Positions 1-8,919 of a stretch of DNA of 22,165 nt are shown in pieces. The stretch covers positions 2,321,900 through 2,344,064 of the forward strand of contig KL662191.1 in assembly GCA_000733415.1 (NCBI GenBank), written 5' to 3'. The DNA is from [Leptolyngbya] sp. JSC-1 (GTDB lineage: Bacteria; Cyanobacteriota; Cyanobacteriia; Elainellales; Elainellaceae). The translations under genes and the position numbers were made by a program. Under the pieces are notes generated by a model. It saw nothing but the letters and a program-made list of their open reading frames with translations, was not told the DNA's origin and made no database searches. The stretch's first letter is position 1. Each line of letters opens with the position of its first letter.

Positions 1-73
1 CCCCCGCCTCAACCTCGACCTCCGCACCCTCCTCTACCCCTCCCCTATCCTCCCCCCCCTCCCCCCTCTCTCC
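1..73. repeat. Left copy of the window-terminal direct repeat
   Basis: These 73 bases recur as the last 72 bases of the window. The only difference is the poly-C run at 52-59 (8 C here, 7 C at 22145-22151). The segment encodes the weakly conserved stretch of the AT domain between GQGSQ and GHSLG. Such a poorly constrained stretch would not be expected to match at base level in two old paralogues, so both copies probably come from the same locus or from very recent duplicates. Confidence 0.95.
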
Positions 74-2951
74 CCTCACTTCCACCCACCACGCCCAACC
101 CACCCTTTTCGTAGTCGAATACGCCCTAGCCCAACTCTGGCGCTCCTGGGGCATCGAGCCTACCGCGATGATCGGCCATAGTTTGGGTGAATATGTAGCA
201 GCTACACTGGCCGGAGTGTTTGACCTGGAAGATGCCTTGATGATTGTGGCGACGCGGGCGCAGCTCATGCAGCAATGTCCAGCAGGGGCGATGTTGTCGG
301 TTGGACTGGCTGAGTCGGAAGTGGCGTCTAGGCTGCCCGCCGAGTTATCAATTGCGGCTGTGAATGCGCCTCGTGCTTGTGTCGTTTCTGGTGCACCAGA
401 GGTAATCGAGCGATTTGAGCAGCAGTTTACCGCAGAGGGAGTGACCTGTCGGCGGCTCCATACCTCCCATGCTTTCCATTCGCCCTTGATGGCATCGGTG
501 ATCGATCCACTGCGCGAGCGGTTGAAATCCATTGTGCTGCATCCCCCCCAACTGCCGTTTATCTCGAATCTGACCGGTACCTGGATCACGGCATCTGAAG
601 CGACTAATCCCGACTACTGGGTGCAGCATTTGTGTCAGCCGGTCCGCTTTGCTGCTGGAATCACCGAACTGCTGAAGAAACCAGACCTAGTCTTGCTCGA
701 AGTTGGTCCTGGACGCACGCTCAGCACCTTATCAAAACAAATCATCGGTGCTGCCACGCCAACGTTAATTTTGTCATCATTGCGACATCCTCAAGAGCAA
801 ACATCTGACTTGGAAATCTTGCTTCACAGTTTAAGACAGCTCTGGTTAGCGAATGCTGACATCGATTGTTCCACCCTTTATTCCGAATCCCAGCGCCGGA
901 TTCCTCTACCCACCTATCCGTTTGAGCGTCAACGTTACTGGATCGAGCTTCAATCACAACCAGACTCTATCTCTGTTCAAACCTCTGTTCCAGCTTCAGT
1001 CAAAAATCCTGATTTGTCGGATTGGTTTTATCTGCCTTCCTGGAGTCGCTCGACTCGTCTTGCGAGCACATCACCTCAGTTGCCGTCCTCTGGATGCTGG
1101 TTGATCTTCCTGGATTCTGAGGGGATTGCAGCGACACTGGTTGCGGCACTGCGCCAAGCCGGACATACCGTGATCAGCGTCAAGATGGGAGATCGCTTCA
1201 GTCAGCAGGATACTGTTTACACGATCGATCCCCAAAATCAACAGGACTATCACCGTCTGTTTACCGGCTTACAGCAATCGGGCGAACCACCGCAGCAGAT
1301 TATCCATGCCTGGAGTATCACCAGTTCTACAAACTTAGATCGGCCAGACGCCGGATTCTATAGCCTGATTGCTTTAGCACAAGCCTGCCAGAAAATTGAC
1401 CCCATTTCGATTGCCGTCCTCACGAATCAATTGTTTGATTTACCCGGAGCAACTACCTGGGAGCCGCTGAAAGCAACTTTACTCGGTGCTTGTCGGGTGA
1501 TTCGTCAGGAATGCAGTTTGCCCTGCCGCATAATTGAACTCGATCTAGCTGAAGTAAAGCTAGAGCACATATTGACGGAATTGCTGCGGCCCGATTCAGA
1601 ACTAGCCGTTGCCCACCGCGATCACTACCGCTGGATACCGATCATTGAACCGATTCGGTTACTAGAGCCGAATGCTGAAGAGAATTTCAACACTACACTG
1701 CTGCAACCCCACCAGACCTATTTAATTGCCGGGGATCTAGTTGAAGGATTGGGGCTAATCTTTGCCCAATGTTTCGCCACCGTGCAGGCCAAATTGATTC
1801 TAATCGGACGAGTAGGTCTACCCGACAAACAAGATTGGACCAATTGGTTGAGTACGCATGGCCCAGATGATTCGGTGAGCCGCTACATTTTGACGCTTCA
1901 GGCGTTAGAAGCCCAGGGAATTGAGCTGCATTGCTTCAGCGCCGATTTAACCGACGAACCCAAACTGCGAGCGATTGTAGAGCGGGTCTATCAGCAGTTC
2001 GGTCCAATTCACGCTGCCGTTCATGCTGACGTTATGGGCGATCAGGCGAGCTGTTTGATTTCATCCCTCACGCCAGCCGAGATCGAGCGACAATTTCGGG
2101 CCAAGGTGATTGGGCTACAGGTATTTGAAACCGTCCTGCGTGGTAAGGTCAGCAGCTTCTATTTGCTGCAATCCTCCCTTTCGGTTCTAGTCGGAGGTGT
2201 GGGCTTCGCTGCCTATGCCGCTGCCAATGCCTTTATGGATGCCTTCGCCTTGCAGCAGAACCGCTCAAGTGCTGTTCCCTGGATCACGATTAACTGGGAT
2301 GCCTGCTGGTTGGATCAGCCTGCCTCGACGACTCCAACGGGTGCGACTTTGTTCGATCTGGCAATGACGCCCATCGAGGTACAGCAGGTATTGCAGCGAG
2401 TGCTGTGTCATTCCGAACTGGTTCAGATTGCCGTTTCACCTACCGATCTACAGCAGCGTATTCAGCAGTCTCTCCGGATAAGTTTGCCGATAAATTTACC
2501 AGAAAATTCACCAGTAAGTTTGGCTCCTGGTCAACCCAATGGTGTGAATACTGAATCAAATCAGCAATCGACAGTAACCCAGCACAGGCGTCCTCCACTC
2601 TCGACGGCCTATGTGGCACCGCGTAACGAAATCGAACGCACCGTTGCAGAGGCGATGCAGTCCCTCCTCGGCATCGAGACGATCGGCATCCACGATAATT
2701 TCTTTGAGCTGGGCGGCGATTCGTTGATGGCGATTCAGGCCGTATCCCGTTTGCGAGAAACCTATCAGGTAGAGTTGCCGATGCGGGAGTTTTTGTTTGA
2801 GTCACCTACCGTAGCAGGTATAGCCAAAATTATTGCGGACAATCAAGCCAAAGCAGCTTCCTCCACCGATCTCCAGGCAATGGCGGACCTGTTGACGAAA
2901 ATTGAACAGATGGATAGCGATGAGGTCAATGTGAGTTTAGAAAAAACTTAA
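1..2951 (+). CDS. Type I polyketide synthase, C-terminal part (AT-KR-ACP), 5'-truncated
   Basis: This is the 3' part of a modular PKS. The ATG at 168 is not the start: the frame is open upstream and reads conserved AT sequence (LFVVEYALAQLW, 105-140). Upstream of the poly-C run at 52-59 the conserved frame changes by one, so the 8-C run looks like a one-base insertion. Residues below count from the ATG at 168. AT: GHSLG with the nucleophile Ser at 5; HAFH at 101-104 indicates malonyl-CoA. After a linker, KR starts near 517 (TYLIAGDLVEGLG); the catalytic set K646, S669/S670, Y683 and N687 (YAAAN) is present, but the NADPH glycine motif is altered and the LDD motif is missing. ACP: GGDSL with the phosphopantetheine Ser at 852. 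No DH, ER, methyltransferase or TE is seen. The tail after the ACP (LLTKIEQMDSDEV) looks like a docking segment towards a separate protein. It probably belongs to the same gene, or a near-identical one, as the KS-AT at the right edge. Confidence 0.93.
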   Translation, partial: PASTSTSAPSSTPPLSSPPSPLSPLTSTHHAQPTLFVVEYALAQLWRSWGIEPTAMIGHSLGEYVAATLAGVFDLEDALMIVATRAQLMQQCPAGAMLSVGLAESEVASRLPAELSIAAVNAPRACVVSGAPEVIERFEQQFTAEGVTCRRLHTSHAFHSPLMASVIDPLRERLKSIVLHPPQLPFISNLTGTWITASEATNPDYWVQHLCQPVRFAAGITELLKKPDLVLLEVGPGRTLSTLSKQIIGAATPTLILSSLRHPQEQTSDLEILLHSLRQLWLANADIDCSTLYSESQRRIPLPTYPFERQRYWIELQSQPDSISVQTSVPASVKNPDLSDWFYLPSWSRSTRLASTSPQLPSSGCWLIFLDSEGIAATLVAALRQAGHTVISVKMGDRFSQQDTVYTIDPQNQQDYHRLFTGLQQSGEPPQQIIHAWSITSSTNLDRPDAGFYSLIALAQACQKIDPISIAVLTNQLFDLPGATTWEPLKATLLGACRVIRQECSLPCRIIELDLAEVKLEHILTELLRPDSELAVAHRDHYRWIPIIEPIRLLEPNAEENFNTTLLQPHQTYLIAGDLVEGLGLIFAQCFATVQAKLILIGRVGLPDKQDWTNWLSTHGPDDSVSRYILTLQALEAQGIELHCFSADLTDEPKLRAIVERVYQQFGPIHAAVHADVMGDQASCLISSLTPAEIERQFRAKVIGLQVFETVLRGKVSSFYLLQSSLSVLVGGVGFAAYAAANAFMDAFALQQNRSSAVPWITINWDACWLDQPASTTPTGATLFDLAMTPIEVQQVLQRVLCHSELVQIAVSPTDLQQRIQQSLRISLPINLPENSPVSLAPGQPNGVNTESNQQSTVTQHRRPPLSTAYVAPRNEIERTVAEAMQSLLGIETIGIHDNFFELGGDSLMAIQAVSRLRETYQVELPMREFLFESPTVAGIAKIIADNQAKAASSTDLQAMADLLTKIEQMDSDEVNVSLEKT
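2478..2525 (+). repeat. Four degenerate 12-bp tandem units in the KR-ACP linker
   Basis: Four consecutive 12-base units encode ISLP, INLP, ENSP and VSLA. Units 1 and 2 are closest (ATAAGTTTGCCG and ATAAATTTACCA). The repeat stays in frame and lengthens the linker in front of the ACP. Similar 4-codon duplications occur in several other linkers of this window. Confidence 0.65.
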
Positions 2952-3015
2952 GAAAAAAGAACTAATAGTATCGCTCATTCTTATAAACAAACAGTCAGCA
3001 ATAGCTAAAGTAGAT

Positions 3016-3020
3016 AGGAG
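3016..3020 (+). promoter_or_regulatory. Ribosome binding site of the monooxygenase gene
   Basis: AGGAG lies six bases upstream of the ATG at 3027 and supports that start. The 75-base gap after the PKS stop (2952-3026) is AT-rich compared with the flanking genes. I see no clear terminator or promoter in it, so read-through from the PKS gene is likely. Confidence 0.75.
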
Positions 3021-3026
3021 AAACCC

Positions 3027-4088
3027 ATGAAATTCAGTTTATTCTATTTTGATGGAGATGGTTCCAGTACACAAACCGATAAGTATCGGTTACTAATCGA
3101 CAGTGCCCAGTTCGCCGATCGCCACGGATTCACTGCCCTTTGGACTCCCGAACGCCACTTTCACACCTTTGGAGGACTTTATCCCAATCCAGCCATTACC
3201 AGCGCTGCGCTCGCCATGATTACGCAACGGGTGCGACTGCGGGCCGGAAGTGTGGTGGTGCCACTGCATGACCCGATTCGGATTGCCGAGGAATGGGCGA
3301 TGGTTGACAACTTCTCGCACGGACGGGCGGAAATTGCCTTCGCTTCTGGGTGGACCGTCGCCGATTTTGTCCTATCGCGGGAACGGCATACCAACCGCAA
3401 AGCTGCCATGTGGCGTGACATTGATACAATTCAGCGGCTCTGGCATGGTGAGTCGATTGAACGACAGGACAGTGCCGGTAAGACCTTTACGATTCAAACC
3501 CTCCCCAAACCAATTCAGCCAGAGCTACCCGTCTGGATTACCTGTCAATCGAATGAAACTTTCATTGAAGCAGGCAAACTAGGCGCGAATGTGCTAACGT
3601 CGCTGTTGGGTAGTACCTTGGACAGCCTTGCGCCTAAAATTCAGCTGTACCGCGAGGCACGACAACGACAGGGTCATGATCCAAAAACTGGAACAGTGGC
3701 GATGATGACACATACATTTCTGGGTGCAGATCTGGCTACAGTCAAAGCGCAAGTCAAGCAGCCGTTTTGTGAATACTTGAAGAACCACTATGATCTACTA
3801 GAAAATTTAGCTAAAGGAATGGGATTAAATGTTAGTTTGAAAAACTTCTCTGAAGACGATATTGATAGTCTGCTGGAATTTGGTGCAGAGGGATTTATGA
3901 ATGGCCGATCGCTGATTGGCACCCCAGAAAGCTGCCAGGAATTTGTCGAACAAGCCAGGGAAGCGGGTGTTGATGAGATTGCCTGTTTGATTGATTTTGT
4001 CCAAAACTCAAACTCTGTCATGGCAGGATTGCCTTACCTGAAACAGTTGATGCAGCGCTGTCAGGAGCGAATGGTGAGTCATGTATAG
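3027..4088 (+). CDS. Stand-alone luciferase-like flavin monooxygenase of PKS/NRPS clusters
   Basis: This 353-aa protein belongs to the bacterial luciferase-like monooxygenase superfamily, in the subgroup often called MupA/Atu3671 that is tied to natural-product assembly lines. Recognisable stretches are the N-terminal KFSLFYFDGDG, the TPERHFHTFGGLYPNP segment near 41-56, a RAGSVVVPLHDPIRIAEEW segment near 72-90, the ASGW stretch near 106-109, and LPKPIQPELPVWIT near 158-171. The length fits one complete domain, so it is not truncated. Family members use reduced FMN and O2; homologous domains occur inside the microginin and puwainaphycin synthetases, whose products carry an alpha-hydroxyl. By inference it hydroxylates the acyl chain on the neighbouring ACP, either at the alpha carbon or by oxidising a beta-keto intermediate. 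The start is fixed by a good RBS. Its stop overlaps the next NRPS start by 8 nt, so it is cotranslated with the synthetases. Substrate and oxidised position are not readable from sequence. Confidence 0.93.
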   Translation: MKFSLFYFDGDGSSTQTDKYRLLIDSAQFADRHGFTALWTPERHFHTFGGLYPNPAITSAALAMITQRVRLRAGSVVVPLHDPIRIAEEWAMVDNFSHGRAEIAFASGWTVADFVLSRERHTNRKAAMWRDIDTIQRLWHGESIERQDSAGKTFTIQTLPKPIQPELPVWITCQSNETFIEAGKLGANVLTSLLGSTLDSLAPKIQLYREARQRQGHDPKTGTVAMMTHTFLGADLATVKAQVKQPFCEYLKNHYDLLENLAKGMGLNVSLKNFSEDDIDSLLEFGAEGFMNGRSLIGTPESCQEFVEQAREAGVDEIACLIDFVQNSNSVMAGLPYLKQLMQRCQERMVSHV

Positions 4089-7000
4089 CGAAGACATCAC
4101 CGCATTACAGCAACGCATCGCCGCCCTTCCTCCAGAAAAGCGGGCCTTGTTCGAGCGGCTGTGGGCAGAGCTGTGGGCAGAAAAGATCTCTCAACGCGAA
4201 AGCCCAGCACCTTTGATCGCAAAACAGTACCATTCAGGCGATTGTCCCCTCTCTTTTGCCCAGGAACGACTGTGGATTTTACACCAACTTGAACCCGCTA
4301 ATCCGGCTTACAACATTGCCCTACTCTGGCGGTTGGATGGAGTACTCAATATTCCTGTTCTCCAGCAATCCTTTAACCAGATCGTAGAACGCCACGAGAG
4401 CTTGAGAACGGCATTTGGTGGGGTTGATTTGCCGATTCAGAAAGTTCAATCAAATCTAACGCTCTCTATCCCAATTGTTGACCTACAAGCATTACCAAAT
4501 CTTCAGCAAACCCATATTCTTCAGCATCTATGTCAACAAACTGCCAGTGAACTTTTTGACTTGACTCAAGCGCCACTATTGCGTATCTGGCTGCTGCAAA
4601 TTTCCGATCACCAAACCGTTCTGATTCTGGTACTGCACCATCTGATCGCCGACGGCTGGTCACGGGGTGTACTGCTGCGAGAACTAACTGCGCTCTACAA
4701 AGCCAACCTGACCGGGCAATCACCCCAACTTGCGGCTCTGCCAATTCAGTACAGCGACTTTGCCATTTGGCAGCGGCAGCAAGACTTTACCACCTCATTG
4801 AATTATTGGCAGCAGCAGTTGGCTGGTCTTCAACCCCTGGAACTGCCCACCGACTATCTCCGTCCGCCGATTTCCCAGTTTCGCAGTGCCACCAAGTCCC
4901 TGTCGCTCTCTCCTCAGCTTCTGGCAGGCTTAAAGACAATCAGCCGTGAGGCAGGAACCACCCTGTTTATGACCCTGCTGACGGCCTTCAAGATCCTCCT
5001 GCACCGCTACAGCCAGCAGATTGATATTGCCGTGGGTGTACCAGTTGCCAATCGCCATCCAGCAGACGTGGAGTCGCTGATCGGCTTTTTTGTGAATACG
5101 ATTGTGCTGCGAACTCACCTATCGGGCAATCCCAGTTTTCGCGTCTTGCTGGAACGGGTGCGGCAAGTAACTGCTAGCGCCTATCAGCATCAGGATTTGC
5201 CGTTCGCCAAACTGGTAGAAGCGCTGCATCCACAACGCCATCTCAGCCAGAATCCCTTATTCCAGGTGATGTTTCAGGTTCAGAATCAGAGCTATGAGCT
5301 GCAAAACGCCCTCATCCCCGATCTGGAGCTGCCGAACCTCAGCCTCACCCAGGATTGGCTGGATACAGGCTACACCAAATTTGATATGACTTGGCATCTG
5401 ATAGAACGTTCAGAAGAATTATTGGCGGTAATTGAGTACCGCACAGATTTGTATGGGTCGGATACGGTGGTGCGAATGTTGGGACATTTTCAAGTTCTAC
5501 TAGAAGCCATTGTGGTTAATCCACACCAAAACATTTCTGAACTGCCGATTTTGACAGCTTCCGAGCGCCAGCAGTTGCTGATTGACTGGAACCAGACGCA
5601 CCGAGATATGGGACTGAATCCGTTTCTGCCCGATCGATTTGAGTTTCAGGTTGCCCAAACGCCGGACCGAATTGCCGTGGTATACCAGGATCAGCAGTTG
5701 ACTTATCAGGAACTGGATAGCCGCGCCAATCAATTGGCCCATTATTTGCAGGCTCAAGGCATTAGCACGGAATCCCGCGTGGGCATCTGCATGAGCCGAT
5801 CGCCGGAAATGATGATTGCACTGCTGGGTGCTCTCAAGGCAGGGGCTGCCTATGTGCCGCTCGACCCCAGCTATCCCACAGAACGGCTGAGCTGGATGAT
5901 TGAGGATGCCCAGATTGATTTACTGTTGACACAAACTGACATTAGTTTAACCATACTCTCGAATATAGCCTGTCGCTCTTGCACTCTTGGTCCATACCTC
6001 AATCACCATTGGCAGCCCGTTGCCAGCTATCCAGTCTATCCACCCAAACGGACCCTCAGCGGTTTGAACCTGGCCTACCTGATCTACACCTCTGGCTCGA
6101 CAGGCAAACCCAAGGGCACGATGCTCGCCCATGCCGGACTCAGCAATTATCTAGATTGGTGTCTACAAACCTATTTCAGCGGCAATTCGCTCTCGAATCA
6201 ATTTGGTGCACCCGTGCAGTCCTCCATTAGCTTTGATGCCACCATTACCAGCCTGTACCCGCCGCTGCTGATCGGGCAATCCATTGTGCTGCTGCCAGAG
6301 CAAACCGAATTGGAGTCCCTAAACCAAGCGTTAGCGCTTTACCCCTTTAGTATTCTGAAGCTCACGCCTGCCCATCTCAAGCTCCTCAGCCAGTGGCAAG
6401 CTAGTTCTGATCTGCAATCAAATCCTTCGGATCTGCGAACCAACTGTCAGGCCACTGTTGTGATTGGCGGCGAGGCACTAACCGCAGGACATCTCACGGA
6501 CTGGCGTAGCCTTGCCCCCCATAGTCAATTCATCAATGAATATGGTCCGACGGAAACGGTGGTCGGCTGCTGTGTCTATACAATTCCTGCCGATCTGGAT
6601 AGCTCTCGCACTGCATCTATTCCGATTGGACGTCCCATCTACAATACGGAACTCTACATTCTCGATAATTATCTCCAGCCTGTGCCGATTGGCGTTCCTG
6701 GTGAGCTATACATTGGCGGCATCGGAGTAGGACGCGGCTATTTCCATCGACCTGACCTGACTGCCGCGCGCTTTATTCCGAATCCGTTTCTTTCTAGTAA
6801 TGCCTCTGATACTCGTCTCTATCAAACCGGCGATCGGGTGCGATATCTAGCAGATGGCACGATTGAATATCTGGGCCGTATCGATCAGCAGGTAAAGCTG
6901 CGCGGCTTTCGGATTGAGCTGGAAGAAATTGCGGCGGTCCTCGAACAGCATCCCCTGATCCAGACTGCAACCGTGACCGTAAACACCGATCGTCTCGTCG

Positions 7001-8919
7001 CTTATGTTGTGTTACGCACGGCGACTAGCGAGCAGTCCCTAGCATCCCCACCAGAGCTGCTGACAGCATCTTTGCGGCAAGAGCTGCGCCAGTTCCTCCA
7101 GTCCCAATTGCCGGACTACATGCTGCCGTCGCTGTTTGTCTCTCTATCCGCACTACCGCTGACGCCCCACGGCAAACTCGACCGCTCGGCCTTACCAGAT
7201 CCAGATATATTCACAGTTCCATTTACTGAGTCATCTATATTATCGGAGCTTGAAGTGCATCTGATGCAGATCTGGAGTGAATTACTCGGTGTTCCCGTCG
7301 CGATTAACGATAATTTCTTTGAGCTGGGCGGTGACTCGATTCTTAGCCTGCAGGTGATTGCTAGAGCCAAACAGGTCGGGATCCAGCTCACCCCGCGTCA
7401 GCTCTTTCAGTATCAGACCATTGCTGAACTCGCGACTCAGGTCAACCTGACCCCAACCAAAACAGAATCGACCCCAGAGCAGGCACCTGTAACAGGTCCA
7501 GCACCGCTGACTCCAATTCAGCACTGGTTGATAGCGCAGCAACTACCCCATCCCGATCACGTCAATCAAGCGGTGCTACTAGAGGTCGTTCCAACGGTGT
7601 CAGCCGCCCACTTACACCAAAGCCTGACCCATCTCTGGCAACATCACGATGCGCTGCGGTTACGGTTGGACTCATCCAATCATTCCAGTCTATATTCTGA
7701 TTTACATTCTAATTTACATTCAGTCCATGCGGCACTGGAAACACCCATATGCTTCACTGTCGTGGATCTGTCCGACCTGCCGCTGGCACAACAAACGGTA
7801 ACTGTGACGCAGATAGCGGCTGCACTGCAAGCTAGCTTGGATCTATCCCATACACTTTGGCGTAGCGTTTTGTTTCGCATGGGCAGCGATCAACCTGACC
7901 GACTGCTGCTGATTTTGCACCATTGGATTATTGATGGTATTTCTTGGCGGATTCTGTTGGAGGATTTAACCAGCATCTATGCGCAGATCGAGCAGGTTCA
8001 ACCGGTTCAATTACCGCCCAAAACCGCAGTCTTCCGAGACTGGGCCGCAGCCTTGCAAACGCAGACAAACTCCGCAACAATTCACGCTGAATTGAACTAC
8101 TGGTTATCCCAATCGCCAACGCTGGTGTTACCACTGAAGGATGCAAACTCAAATATGTACGGCAATACAGAAGAGATGCAGCTAGCGCTGGAGATGGAAC
8201 CGACACGCCAACTCCTCGAAGCAGTAGCAAAATTCTACCGTGCACGCACCGAGGAACTTTTACTGGCGGCCTTTATTCAGGCTATGCAGCCGTGGCTCGG
8301 TAGTGGCACTCTGCTAGTTGCCCTGGAACATCACGGTCGCAACGAGCATGTCGATCTGGATGTGTCGCGCACGGTAGGCTGGTTTACCACAATTGCACCG
8401 ATTGCCTTCGAGATCAGCGCCCAGCCGTTGGTTGACACGCTCAAACAGGTAAAAGAAACACTGCGGCAAGTTCCCCAGCATGGTTTGAGCTATGGCCTAT
8501 TGCGCTATCTCAGTTCAGAGGCCGAGATCCGAACGCGCTTAGCCCAATTGCCTCCGGCCCAAATCAAGTTCAACTACCTCGGATCGATCGATCTGCCGAT
8601 ACAGCCATCATCCCTCTTCCTCGGTTGGGCGAGAGAACCCGTGGGACCACTCAACAGTCCGCTGAACCCACGCCCCTATTGGCTGGAAATCAACGCCTGG
8701 ATCGCTCAAGATCAGCTCCACACGTGCTGGGTCTACAGCCGCCCCTATCGCTCCACGATCGAACCTGTGGCTCAAGCCTACCTACAAGCCCTGACCGCCC
8801 TACAGCAACCCCAGCCAGCCCCCTACACCCCCTCCGATTTTCCCGCTGCTAAACTTAACCAAAAGCAACTCGATCAACTGATGCGCAAACTTCAGCCAGG
8901 GAGGTCGAGTCATGACTAG
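4081..8919 (+). CDS. NRPS, single module C-A-PCP-E, predicted to add D-Asn
   Basis: This 1612-aa cytoplasmic synthetase has domains in the order C (about 55-480), A (about 515-1040), PCP (about 1060-1125) and E (about 1140-1590). C has the LCL-like opening LSFAQERLW and HHLIADG at 186-192, so it accepts the chain from an upstream carrier, probably the PKS ACP. A has TSGSTG at 670-675, D719 of the SFDAT motif, YGPTE from 821 and K1032. Reading the specificity positions by hand gives D-A-T-K-V-G-E-V-G-K, which is Asn-like (compare the classical Asn code DLTKLGEVGK). The PCP has GGDS with Ser 1086. E has HHWIIDG from 1280 and the SRTVGWFT motif, so the L residue is epimerised. The N-terminal 40 residues are predicted helical and may dock to the preceding ACP. 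The C-terminal tail (YTPSDF...LNQKQLDQLMRKL) resembles a COM donor. The start overlaps the monooxygenase stop by 8 nt; the nearest AGGAG (4063-4067) is rather far, which favours translational coupling. Confidence 0.95.
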   Translation: MYSEDITALQQRIAALPPEKRALFERLWAELWAEKISQRESPAPLIAKQYHSGDCPLSFAQERLWILHQLEPANPAYNIALLWRLDGVLNIPVLQQSFNQIVERHESLRTAFGGVDLPIQKVQSNLTLSIPIVDLQALPNLQQTHILQHLCQQTASELFDLTQAPLLRIWLLQISDHQTVLILVLHHLIADGWSRGVLLRELTALYKANLTGQSPQLAALPIQYSDFAIWQRQQDFTTSLNYWQQQLAGLQPLELPTDYLRPPISQFRSATKSLSLSPQLLAGLKTISREAGTTLFMTLLTAFKILLHRYSQQIDIAVGVPVANRHPADVESLIGFFVNTIVLRTHLSGNPSFRVLLERVRQVTASAYQHQDLPFAKLVEALHPQRHLSQNPLFQVMFQVQNQSYELQNALIPDLELPNLSLTQDWLDTGYTKFDMTWHLIERSEELLAVIEYRTDLYGSDTVVRMLGHFQVLLEAIVVNPHQNISELPILTASERQQLLIDWNQTHRDMGLNPFLPDRFEFQVAQTPDRIAVVYQDQQLTYQELDSRANQLAHYLQAQGISTESRVGICMSRSPEMMIALLGALKAGAAYVPLDPSYPTERLSWMIEDAQIDLLLTQTDISLTILSNIACRSCTLGPYLNHHWQPVASYPVYPPKRTLSGLNLAYLIYTSGSTGKPKGTMLAHAGLSNYLDWCLQTYFSGNSLSNQFGAPVQSSISFDATITSLYPPLLIGQSIVLLPEQTELESLNQALALYPFSILKLTPAHLKLLSQWQASSDLQSNPSDLRTNCQATVVIGGEALTAGHLTDWRSLAPHSQFINEYGPTETVVGCCVYTIPADLDSSRTASIPIGRPIYNTELYILDNYLQPVPIGVPGELYIGGIGVGRGYFHRPDLTAARFIPNPFLSSNASDTRLYQTGDRVRYLADGTIEYLGRIDQQVKLRGFRIELEEIAAVLEQHPLIQTATVTVNTDRLVAYVVLRTATSEQSLASPPELLTASLRQELRQFLQSQLPDYMLPSLFVSLSALPLTPHGKLDRSALPDPDIFTVPFTESSILSELEVHLMQIWSELLGVPVAINDNFFELGGDSILSLQVIARAKQVGIQLTPRQLFQYQTIAELATQVNLTPTKTESTPEQAPVTGPAPLTPIQHWLIAQQLPHPDHVNQAVLLEVVPTVSAAHLHQSLTHLWQHHDALRLRLDSSNHSSLYSDLHSNLHSVHAALETPICFTVVDLSDLPLAQQTVTVTQIAAALQASLDLSHTLWRSVLFRMGSDQPDRLLLILHHWIIDGISWRILLEDLTSIYAQIEQVQPVQLPPKTAVFRDWAAALQTQTNSATIHAELNYWLSQSPTLVLPLKDANSNMYGNTEEMQLALEMEPTRQLLEAVAKFYRARTEELLLAAFIQAMQPWLGSGTLLVALEHHGRNEHVDLDVSRTVGWFTTIAPIAFEISAQPLVDTLKQVKETLRQVPQHGLSYGLLRYLSSEAEIRTRLAQLPPAQIKFNYLGSIDLPIQPSSLFLGWAREPVGPLNSPLNPRPYWLEINAWIAQDQLHTCWVYSRPYRSTIEPVAQAYLQALTALQQPQPAPYTPSDFPAAKLNQKQLDQLMRKLQPGRSSHD
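7696..7719 (+). repeat. 12-bp tandem duplication in the E domain of the Asn module
   Basis: TCTGATTTACAT is followed directly by TCTAATTTACAT, encoding SDLH then SNLH. It sits in a variable loop near the start of the E domain, before the HHxxxDG motif, and keeps the frame. Confidence 0.75.
8898..8904 (+). promoter_or_regulatory. Ribosome binding site for the two-module NRPS
   Basis: AGGGAGG lies seven bases before the ATG at 8912, inside the end of the preceding gene. It decides this start, which overlaps the upstream stop by 8 nt. The junction GAGTCATGACTAG closely resembles the GAGTCATGTATAG at the monooxygenase/NRPS junction (4077-4088 region). Confidence 0.75.

Noticed and set aside
168..170. 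ATG as the real start of the left PKS gene
   Set aside because: The ATG is the residue just before IGHSLG in the AT active site. Conserved AT sequence continues upstream in the same frame, so the gene is truncated by the window edge.
468..479. Methylmalonyl-specific AT
   Set aside because: The specificity motif is HAFH, as in malonyl-CoA AT domains, rather than YASH.
2440..2805. Minus-strand open frame of 121 codons
   Set aside because: It is antisense to the KR-ACP linker and ACP, has an Arg/Ser-rich shadow composition and no RBS.
6541..7174. Embedded N-methyltransferase domain in the Asn A domain
   Set aside because: Spacing between the A-domain core motifs is normal, with no room for a methyltransferase. 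The other three A domains show no such insert either.
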